64,000 nt of DNA from Apostichopus japonicus (lineage: Eukaryota > Echinodermata > Holothuroidea > Aspidochirotida > Stichopodidae): NCBI RefSeq assembly GCF_037975245.1, contig NC_092573.1:2668501-2732500 (forward strand), in the 5' to 3' direction. Below the pieces are notes generated by a model. The model saw only the letters and a program-made list of their open reading frames with translations. It had not been told where the DNA came from and ran no database searches. Both the position numbers and the translations under genes were made by a program. Each line of letters opens with the position of its first letter. Position 1 is the stretch's first letter. Below, in pieces: positions 25,301-37,300 of this stretch.

Positions 25301-28300
25301 CCTACAAAAGCAATGAATGATCCACAGGACATGCAAAATCCTGGATACGCCCCTGTAATTTGATGCAAATTTCTAAGGTTGTTTATCGTAGTTCTATGCA
25401 GATGTAGGTTTTAGTAGACGTTTATGAGATTAATATGTAGCTTTGTGGGAATTATTGTTGCTGTTGAATAATTAAACAAAATGGATGTTAGTAATCTTTA
25501 TATACAAAAATTAAAAGTGTACAGTCATACTATTAGCAGCTTTGTGAAGTTCATCTGAAGTAGCTAATGTCAACTCAAATAGGCCTCACAAATTTTTTTT
25601 TTCTTTGCAATGATAAAATGCTGCCTTTTGTTGTTTGTTTTTTGTTGTTGTTGGAAATTTCAAGAGAGAGTCTGAGCTCTAATCAGTGTTGTAACAAGTT
25701 ATGACTCAAGTCCCTAAATATCGACGGACAATAAAATATCCGGAAGAATAGTCTGTGGAACTTTTACCACATAGTGATAACAAAGTGACTTTTAGTGAAT
25801 GACTTCACTGGACTCACTCTAGACATGAATATCACTGGTAAGGACTCAAAGTGACTCGCCACAACTCTTTACTGTTGAGCTCTGCAGCCTGGAGCTTTTA
25901 ACTGTAGTCTGGAATTAGTCGGCTTGTTGTTGCATATGTTAATGGCAATACATTGCTGTGATGTGTGATAACAAAGAACTATATGTTACAACTATCCTCC
26001 ATTATTAACTAATTACATCATGGTATGACATGCTGATATTTGGACACAAAACAAAATATTGTTTCTTAGTTGAAGCAGCATTATCAAGAGTTGATCTTTA
26101 GAAATATTTTGCAGTTCATTAGCTCGACAAGGCAAATTTAATTGCAAATAGTAGTTCAGGTTAAAGAGCACTATCCTTTAGAAAGCTTTTGAGGGCACTG
26201 CCTACAAAAGTTGGAAGTCTGAGGGCACTTCTTCTTGCTAATTTGAAAATCTTTACTGGAGGCAATGTGTTTCGTTTGATCAAACTGAAATATTCTTTAT
26301 TAAGTAATACTTGCTAAGTGAGGGTTAACTTGCTTCAGCAGATTTCATCCAAAATGCTGCTTTGAAGTATTGTCTGAGTTTCATATGTATAGTACATGTG
26401 TATACATTGAGACCTATTTTTGCACAAGGAATAATCCCTCTCGTATAGATACTGTAGTGCAATCAAGGTATGAAAGAAACACAGTGTATTTGATCCTAAG
26501 TGTTTCCAAGAGAACAATACGTCGAGTTCAAGGGCTTGACTGCTCTTATCACAATGGCACAAAGCTTGATTACTAATTTGTAAGCCAAGTAAAAAAGATC
26601 TTTCTAAAGGATCCATACCCAACCATTTTATAGACTTTACAAAGTGATGTTAAATTCAGTATTGTTGTACTCAGATTTAGTCATAGCTAAACTTAACCAT
26701 CATGGTTTCCAACTGTGTTTGGTTGTAACCTTGGAGAAATATTTAATACAATTTTTTTTTTTTTTTAACTTTTGACACAGAATATGACAATTTTGGAGAG
26801 GAAACATTATATTTATGCTTATCAGGAACTTGGCAAAGAGTAGCCCGAGATTGATTATAAAGTTGTCTGAATTTCCGAAAAAATTCATGCTACTGTAGGA
26901 TGCATATGATTTTGAAAAGTACATTTAATAGGTTCCGTCACTTAAAAATATGTACTTATTTTTTGTGAGATATTGAGGAGATGTGTGGTTATTACAATAA
27001 ATATTCTATTAATAAGAGGATTTACTCTGTTGGTGGAATTAAATGAAGTATTGTTATTATGAGTGGCTTTACCATATTCGGTCTTTCTATATAGTTCGAG
27101 TACTACTGGTATAAAATGCTTTTAAAGGTTGAACAATTTGGACTTTGTTTTTGGAAGTTTAATGGTCATCAGTATTTAAAGCCGGAATATTAGCTTCATA
27201 GAAATGGTCAAAAGTTCTCAAATGTACTATCCAAGAAGCTAACTCCAGATAATCCCCAGCCTCGGAGGATTATTGAATTAGACATATTTAATATTTTGGG
27301 TGTTGATAACTACTGTACCTTTAGAATTGCAGTAAAATGGTTGTTAAAATTTACCATTATTGACATTCTAGAATATATTTGGGAGGAAATATTGAGGACC
27401 TGCTACTGTAATTAATAAACCCTGCTTTTTCCAAGCTATGCTTTCCAGAATTTTATCACCTCGCACAAATTTGCTCAGAAACTATTTCCAATTGTGTGGA
27501 CGTACGATGAAGTAGCAATATTGATGTACATAAATTTAAATGAACATGTTCAATGCAGAATATTCTCGTCATGTTGATTATGAGAAATAATACTATACCT
27601 GCAAATCCATGCCAAACTGTTAGCAATACAAATTACATTTCGGATTAACTATCAAAATAAATTTTCAGTGGACCCATTCCATCCTTCCATCTTCCCATCC
27701 CTCCCAACAAACTGACTGCTGATAAGCAAAGCTGGAATTTCCTCAAAGTTTACTAAAGGACTAGTAGTTCCTGTCGAAGAAAAAAAACAAATTTCCAAGT
27801 TAATGGTTTGACTGCAAGTCTGTATACTTGTTTTTATCATGATATTACTAAATGGAGAAGCCATCTTTGGTATTCTCATACCACGATGACTTAGTTTTTT
27901 TTTAGTTCTCACTGTGTCAACTGGTTTGGTTTGCATAGCCATAGCAGAGTAAATAGGTATCATATTGACTGATCAGCTGCAGATAATTATCAGGAAAATC
28001 CCACGGAATACCATTAATGGTGGTAACGTCAAAGTTTTCCTAACAAGGAGGGCCATGCATGCATAAGCCGTGAGTAAATTCTGTGCGTCAGTGCCTTACT
28101 GTAAGTCAGTGTAAGTCAAAAGTGGAGTGTTGAGGGGGCTGCATCCAGGCTGCAAAGGATGCAGTTTTTTGCACTGTGCAGTTTCACACAACACTGCTGG
28201 TCTGCCAAGATCATCTGAACTGTACAGTATATGTACTGTTTGATATTGATGCTGCCTTCCTGCAGGGGGCTCTTGCAGCCTACTGTAGGCTTATTTCCTT

Positions 28301-31300
28301 TCTTTTTTGATGCAGTGTCTAACTGATATTAGCATAGTAATAATTATGGTTAATTCTTGTTTACAATCATCTCCTATTTCATCAGATTGGGCTTATGTTA
28401 CAGATAACGTTATATTCCCAGTTGTGCATGAATACCCCGGAATCAGTGACATTTAAACACTGCTATGATCTACTTCATACTCCCGGAAATTTAGGCCTCC
28501 ATCCTGTTTTGAACCTCCTGCAGGGTGGGGATCTTCCTCGGTTTCAGTTGGTTTGAATACCTGCCTTGTGATATATTTTGTTCATTCTGGGCTGCCAGAG
28601 AAATATTAATTTCTGTAATTTAATTGATGTAGTAGTCACCCACTGAAGTTGTTCTCCTTGTCATGGTCCTTTTCAAGTTCCCTAAGATGGCAGCTGATGT
28701 TTTGACTGCAGTTTTCTTAACAAAATGTTGAAAAGAAGGATCTGTAACAAAATCATTACAGTGTTGGCAGAACTCCCATCTGAACTATCAGTAAAGACAT
28801 GGATGTATTTGCACAGTTAAAGTCCCATTGGTATGTACACAGTACACACAGCTATAACTCAATGGAAGTATTACCCCATGGTATTAACATGGTAATTACT
28901 TCCATGCTGGAACCAAATGCTGAAGTCACTGTTATACTTAATCACCCGTCCCCAAATCTTCTACGTTTAAAGGAATGTGTAACCCAGTGAATAATTCATC
29001 AGGGTATCGCATAGTAAACTGCTGTGCAAAATGGTCACAATACAAATGTGCAGAGATATAGTAGGAGTTGTACACAGAAACCATAGTATACTTAAGAGAC
29101 AAATTACTTCATATCTGTTACACATACCCTGTAGTCTTCTAGTAAAAAATTCTAGTAAAAAGTTCATCAGCAAGAAATTCATAAATGTTAATCAGACCAA
29201 ACATTCTTTGCCCAAACCTATGTAGGAATTATCAATCAGCCACACGCTTCAACAGTTATTTTTTTCCTAAATGTATTCATTTACTCCCAGAACTTTGCAA
29301 CCTTACACACTTTGTAAATATTTGCAGCCAGTTGACCTAAGATACAACCAATGTAAAGAGAGAGAGATAGAGTGTGTGACCTTTAAGTTTTCTTCTCCAA
29401 CACCTTTCTTGAAAGCTAGGGTTATTATTATAGTATTCCAGTCTTTGGAACAGTTGCATGTCATGCCCTCTAGTAGCAAATTCATCAACGTAAATCCCAT
29501 CAAACATCCTTTGTTCAAACCTTTTGTCGGTTATGAATCAGCAAAATGCTCAACAGGTATTTTCCCCTGCATGTATAGATTATCCCCAGTTGCACTGTAC
29601 ACGCTATGTACAGTAAATGTTACGACCAATTGATGTCAAAGATGACAAGAAATGGAGAGAACGAGTTAGACCTTTGGGGGTTCTTCTCTAGCACCTATCT
29701 TGAAAGCCAGGGTTGTTATATTATTGCAGTCATGCCCTCCCTATACACCCATCAAACACCATTGATAATGGGACATTGGACTGAAATATTCTAGTACTGT
29801 TCAGGCGCGTAGCCAAGGGTGGGGCGAAGGGGGCAGCCGCCCCCCCACCCCCTTGAGCATATATTTTTTGTATGTTTTTATGATATCGCTAGTAATTTCA
29901 AAAGAGAAAATGCTAATATGCAATTTACAAGGCCTGGGAAGTGCCATTTCCAGCGATCTGGGAGGCATTTTCAGCCAAAATTTTCTTGTACGCTTCGGGC
30001 CAACCATGGTGGTGCTACACTTAGATACTTTGCAATGCTGTATCTACAGCTCTGATAGTTTGCCTACAGTTTCGCCCCTCCCTTGGCAATTCAAGTTTCA
30101 ATAACTTAGCTATTTAAGAGAATGCTGTTTATCACACTTCTATCCTACCAGTTGCCAAGCTGGTTTTGCTGGGTTTTCCATGCCAGGATGGGAAACATCC
30201 AATTCAGCTGTTGCAACTCAAGATATCTGAGTGTTTGCTCAGATCTAAGCATTTTATATAGTAAAAATTGCTTAGGTAGACTTTAAGTATCAAGTTTCAA
30301 TCAATCTTCAGTTGCCCTGTCTGAACAATAGACTGTAATCCTGCAAAGGAACCTAAAGCAAGTTGTGTAGTATTCGCAGTTTACGAATACATGTTTTAAT
30401 CAGAGTGAGAGATCTAATAAAAACCTTTGGAAAATGCTCCTAATCATTAACTATTTTAGTCCAACAAGGAAAATGACTGAATATGCTCACAAAGTTTTGT
30501 CTTCTCGTTTTGTATTGTGACCAGCGGAGAAAGTGGTGCCGGGAAAACAGAAAGTACCAAGCTGATTATCAAGCAACTGACCGAACTATGTAAGGGGAAG
30601 TCCCAGTTGGAGCAGCAAATTCTACAGGTAACCATTGCAATCACTTAACGTTATCGATATCAGGCCCCACAGTTTAGAAAACGTAAGGGCTGCTTAAGAT
30701 ACTCGGAAAAACTTATTTTTCACAGATGCTCTTTCCCTTCAAGTTATTCCCAGACATTAAAAAATAAAAAATGATGTGAAATGATTTAACAATGATACTG
30801 AAATCTGCCTAGAAGTTAGAACAAATTATGTAGTGGTTATGACTGTCTACCAATCAGAGAGCAATATTGTTACTAACAAAAATTTGGACTTTGATATCCC
30901 AAAGTTAGAGTGGTGTCCATTTGCGGGCCACATTTTAAGTTTATGCAATGTGGTTCCATATGTGGCAACAAAAAGCTATATCTTTGTTGGTGAATTTTAA
31001 TATATTGCTCATAATTAGTCAAGCTCAGTTACCAAATTCCTCTTTCCTCAGACTGAAACGACAAGCATTTGAAAACATTTGACACCATACTTCAAGAAAT
31101 GTTCATGAGTGAATAACAGTTGACCCAGGCTGTCTTAATACTTGAAACTGCATACTTTTCTGCCAATATAACTTTCAGTGTTAGATTAACGAGCATTCTA
31201 TTCACATGATCTTAGTCACATATCAAATGCTTATATACTGTATGTATTCATTTCAGTAGACTTTCTTTTATAAACTATTGACAATTGGAGAAGATATCTA

Positions 31301-34300
31301 TAGGGCTCTTAAGTGTGACTCTAAACCGGGTTCTTTGATGAGCAAACATTATGGTTTGTCCTACGCCAGACCTTGTCACGATTCTTATTTATTTTGTGAA
31401 GTAAAGTAATAAAAAAGTTGGTAAAAGTACACCTCCATCTTGTAGTGTACATATGCTTATGTAGTATGTAGTGTTCATGTGCATTCTGTATATGTATTTA
31501 GTCAACGAGGTAAATGAATCTGGAGAAACTGTCACACAGTAAATACGCGCGTACGCGCGTACCATGTATGGAGGGTCATGTGATGTGTTCCAGGGTGGTA
31601 CTAATATACTACTCTCCCTATTACGCATGATGATTTCACCCAACTAGTACGTAAATGTGTTTGCGTGCTTAGGGCAGCAGACGACACCCGTTACCTAGCA
31701 ATAACCGTGGCTATAGCCTAACGTGATAGCTATATTCCCGTCGAGCAGCATTAGGCTCTGTTCCATGGAGAATTCCGTAGTTGCACTGAACTAAACAATT
31801 CCCCACATTTCCCATTTCTACATTCACTTATAGCGTGTAGTAATAACGTTAGGCCATATGAGACAAAGCTTGCCCCTAGAGCTGTATTAATACGTAAGAT
31901 TATGTAAAAAGCCTGCCTTCATTCAAGAGAATAAGGTTGAACGTTAGCATATTAGCACTATTTCGTAGGCCTGAAGGACCAGTACCTTCTTATGCCGTTA
32001 GTTCCCATGTCCGAAAAGACCAATCTTTCACGAAGTCACTAACACTGTTCTCGAACTGCTACAGAGAAATATCAGTATAGTACCACCCTGGAACACATCA
32101 CATAACCCTCCATACATGGTACGCGCACACCCAATTGACATGAATCCTCCAGATTCATTTACCTTGTTGTATTTAGTGTACATATACATCTTGTAGTGTA
32201 CATATATGTACAGATGATACAGGGCCTGTTATGTCTGAGCTCAATTGGCATGTCTGACATATAAATATATGATGATACTTACATCAGTAAAGACATTCAG
32301 AACATGTAACTTGACTATAGCACAATATCACTACCATTAGCGTTTCATCAAAAAAATTAATTAGCTGATGTAATATTTCAATCATTATACTGTATAATTA
32401 TGTTACATGTTTCATCCTATGTTTCGTTTTCTTATGATAGGTGAATCCTCTCCTAGAGGCATTTGGCAATGCCCAAACGGTTATGAATGACAATTCCAGT
32501 CGTTTCGGCAAATACATTCAACTGAAATTTCACGATGCAAAAGGTGAGATGTCGTGTTCATAAAATATAAATTTTTCATGATCATGTCAGATATTTGATA
32601 TAATTTTGGGACTTGTTGCTATTACAGAAATACATTTCAACTATCCTGTGAAAATATAGTAATAGTACAGATACACATAGTATTCAGCCACTTTTCAATC
32701 AGAGAAGGTGTATGTTAGATCTGTGTTTGAACAACTTATGAAAATATCAGGAAGCATAAACTTCAAAGTGATTTGTATGTCATTTGACTGATTTTATTAT
32801 TGTGAATTTCATCCCAGCGCAAACCATCAAAACAACTCTTTTAGGTCTAAAATGAATTTCATGTGGTATGAAAATATTTTTTCTTTAACAACGTTAATAA
32901 CCTATAACTTTTACTTTACCGTCAGCACGATTGCATACCATTTCTTGTCATTTAATTCGATTTCAACAGTCAAAGGAGCCAAAATTTCGGAGTATCTTTT
33001 GGAGAAATCCAGGGTGATATTTCAGAATCCTAAAGAGGAGAATTTCCACATCTTCTACTACATGTTTGCTGGACTAACAGACGAATTGAAAGAAGATCTT
33101 GGTTTGGCATCACCAGAAAAATACAGGCATGCATTTGTTTTGCCCCACATTAATAACTTTTCATAGTTCATGTCATTTATGAAAACAGACATCTATGGCC
33201 TGTAATGTAAACCTTTGATTTTCTGACATGTCAGGATTGAAGGTTGTCCTGATTTGATATGAATATAGAATATGGTAAGTGACAATTTGATTATAAATCT
33301 AGATATTCCATACACACTAATGCAGTACTTGTTTCGCCATGATGTCAGGTCGTGATAAATTTAAACGATACAAAGAGGGCAGTATTCCAAACAGAAATTT
33401 GATTGTCTGAGAATGGTCAGACGACGTTCAAATACGTCCTGTTCCTGTCTTGATGTCTGTTCATGTGGACCCTTTCGCATGTATAGGGTTTGAAGTATTG
33501 TGCAGAATCAGATCAGTGTATATTTTTATGCAGTGTAAAGATTGTTCAGAAAAAGTGCAAGATAAGAAAAATGCAAGTATTAAGTTGGAGGTGAAAACCA
33601 TTCCACTGAAAACTGATAAACCAAATGTAATGTATTCCTTTGCCCATGAAATCCAAACTGTTCAGAGTGTAGCTTGCTTGCATTCTGTAATGAATGAAAC
33701 GGTGTTGGATATACTGTGTTTAGCTAGTTTTGCTGACCCTTTCAGTCCAGTTGAAAACTTGTTATGTGTTGGACTGGCTTCTCAGGTATTTTTGTAAATC
33801 TGCGTATAGAGAAAACGATCTTCAACTTTGATCTTTACACATGAAAGGTATATATCGGCACGGTTGTTGCGCTCATTGATAATGTTAGTATGTCTTATAC
33901 CCAAGTATTGAAGTAATTTTTCATAATTTATCTAAATATGTGTGTTTTTTTTTCTCCTCTGTTTGTACCACAGATATCTTGGAAATGGACCTTGCAAGAT
34001 CAAAACAGACCCCAACGGGTTGTTAAGTTCGTACAATGAACTCATCAATGCTCTTGATCTAGTTGGATTCCTAGAAGAGGTATTTATAGGTGAACTTTGT
34101 TAAAGACTTGCTTGTGTGTTTTTTTTTTTTTAAGGAACTGCTTGCAATCCAAATACTAATGATCATACAACCATGCTTCATGCCTTGTAGGTTCTCTCAG
34201 GTGATTCGGTATCCAGAATTCTCGACAACTGGTGACCATAACAACTTTTGTCCACAGACAATGTGCTAAAGCAGGTTGTGAGTGATGTGTTGAATCCCCA

Positions 34301-37300
34301 CCACCACCAATACCACTGCTTAATAGTCATGATTTCTGTCGTTGGTTAGCTTCTAATCAATGCAGATTGGATTTCCATGGGCTTTATCACACGGTTTTGT
34401 ATTTTGTTATTGAGGCATACAGTATATTTATACATATATTCTAGTATTCATGGCCGTGTCACATCAGAGAGCTGTTCTTACATTGTTGTTACCTAGTGTT
34501 AAACTGTTGAATGAAACTCAAGGTTGCCAAGCAATTTAGCAGTATTTCTTCAGCTACCATGGCACTAAACAAACTAAGGTATGTAGCAAGCTGTCATGGT
34601 GTGCTCCCTTGTTAACGAAGTAGAATCATTTCTTTTTTATTTATTACACCACAAGTTATGTTACCATGCCCCTTAAAAAGCAGTGATTACTTGCCCACAC
34701 CTTTTTGTAACCACATTGTTAGGACAAAAACTAGTGTTCGACCGATTGTATGACAATCGGTTTTACCGATTAATTCCTGTGACAATCGGCCGATGCCGAT
34801 TACCGATTATTTCAAAAATTTTGTGGAACTGGCCTAATGTATGATTTAGTGTTATGCATTATTACCAACTTCTAGGCAAATACAATCAAAGATGTAAATG
34901 AACGACTTAACTTTTCACAGTAAAGATTAATGGAGCAAGTAAAGAACACTGTAATACATACATGGGGCGATGTACGATTATAAAGAGGAGTCGCAATATT
35001 GCAATCCCGCCACAACACAGTGCTGTACAGACTACAGAAAGGGGAAAATAGTAGCCATTGGCTACGAATGAAAAACAAAAAAGTTAGGGACAGCTTTTAC
35101 AACTGCTATTAAAAACCATTATCAGTGTTGCAACTCCAACGTAAATAAAGTGAAAATATATCGCACGTAAATAAAATATTCGTTATTTCGTTAGCTGATA
35201 TCGAAACATATAATGATGTGAAAAATAATGTGTAAGAGTAAGTTGGCCTGACGTTTCGATCCTAGCAGGATCGAAATGTCATGCCAACTTACTTATACAC
35301 ATATTCTTACACAGGCTCTTTAGTGGATAAGCAGTTTGCTAACAGTTTTATTTTATTTTGTAAAATAAAACAATCCCGAACGTTTGCTTCAAGTTTTCAA
35401 TGATTACTATCTGCGCGGTAAAACTTCCGATCGAATGTTGTTTCAAACGATCATACACAGTAAGTCAATGGCGCTTCTCCATTGACTTAACTACATGTGG
35501 GAGAAATCACACACTAAAGTCCCATTGACTTTGTCGCGCGTGTCACTGGAAATCAGACTTGCTTTTAGTCGGTTGCGGTAAGGAGTTTAGTTTCTGTTAG
35601 CACGTATGGTACATGTGGTCAGGGAAAAAAGTTGCTTTGGGTATTTCGCAAAATTATGCGTAAGAATGTTTGCCTAATCACAAAATACTGTAATGCAGTG
35701 GAACTACTGAGGACTGTCGCCAAACGTGTTTAGGGATTTTTAGGAGTATTTGGAGCCTTGATTTCATCATTTTAAGCCATTTGTAAAATCTTGGGCGCAT
35801 TTTCAAACTGAACAGTTATGAAGCTCAACCGTTCTTCAGCCAGACTAGCCTAATGTACGTAGAACTCACAATGAACAAAGCCTAATGTTATTGTTTTCAC
35901 TTTCCAGTTTTCACCTACGGTGAAACGGCCAAAGTGGCCACAAAAGTATATTAATTTGGTTTTTATATTTAGTCGAGACAATTAATCTTTCTTATCAATT
36001 GTTAAACATGATGACAGGTGGTTTTGTTAGATGCAAGAAGCGAAGTAAAAAAATACGTCGTCCCCCTAAGCTTATCGCGGGTATATACTGTATGAAGTTA
36101 CGCGGGTATACTGTATGATGTTAACTACCAAAACTAGATAGTGTATCGAACAGCATTTGTACAAACTTGCGCGAGGGACTTGCGATACTGTTACACTGTA
36201 GATTAGCGCACTTCCCCGGCTATGAATAGCATTGAATCGAATGATCTAAAATTTTCTCCCGTTGAGGTTGTGGTGTATCAAAAGCGCGGAAAAATACAAT
36301 CCTTTATGTGGAACGTAATAATCGGTTCCAAATAATCGGTAGCGCAATGGATTTTGCCGATGCCGATTATTTACCCATTGTCTGATAATCGGCCCGATGC
36401 CGATTGTCTAACCGATTATCTGTCAAACACTAACAAAAACCAACACCGCATCAACCTCCTTATGAGGAGGCTGTTGAGTTTAAAATCAAATATAATGTGA
36501 TACCTTTCTTATCCAATCGAAAAGATGTTTGTATGAAATGGCATGTTTTGCACTTTGCAACGATGTGGAAACAGCACATTACATCTTGTAAGACGTATTC
36601 TAGTCTCATAAGTGCTTAATATTGAGAGAAAAAAACAGTTCTTTGTCTTGCTTTTAATGGTAAAATCTTGATTCATTTTCAGGAACAAGAAGACATGTTT
36701 AGAATTCTGGCCGGAGTTCTGACTATCGGACAGGTTGAGGTGGATACCAACGAGAAAGAGGAAGCATTTGTCAGAGACGAAGATGTGCTCAAGAGGGTGG
36801 CTGTATGTATTTTCTCGATAAGTTTGAGCAAGTCTCAAGTTTTTTGTTTACAACAGAGTAAAGCTAGGAGAGCAACCCAATCTCAAAAGCTAATAGACAC
36901 AATCATATCCATCCCCCTCTGTCCCCTCTTTTTATCACTGAAACATAATTCTAGTCTTATATCTTTATAAATGAGAACATAATTGTCAATATCATGGTCA
37001 TTATTATCAATACCAGGGTTTCTTATAAACCCCACCACCTTTCTGCAATTGCTAAGCTAACCACAATCTTTGTTTCACTCACTTCCAGTGAGAAATGCTG
37101 GTGTCTCAGATGTACGGATTTCAACAGGGAGGGTTAAAGTTGGGCAATGGGCTAGGGCAATTTGTTACTTGATCCATTTGGTCAGGCTTGAATGTAATAA
37201 TCGTTTCGCATTTATATCCTGCACTGTTCCTTGGAATAATGTTTAAAGACCAACTATGGAGACTTTTCGATGAACATAAAATCCCACCATTTTTCATGTA

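Larger units (their letters stand above)
20515..30524 (+). other. Intron 3 (10 kb), repeat-rich
   Basis: The largest intron. It holds at least four terminal-inverted-repeat elements (entries at 20552, 24117, 24448 and 29802), a purine-rich low-complexity tract near 23650-23800 and a roughly 300-base tandem duplication near 29150-29760. The stretches 21430-23600 and 25370-29100 show nothing recognisable. Open frames here are short and not protein-like. Confidence 0.8.

Noticed and set aside
33450-33797. 115-codon frame in intron 6
   Set aside because: No recognisable domain, no phase-compatible splice sites joining it to the myosin, and AT-rich codon use like the surrounding intron.
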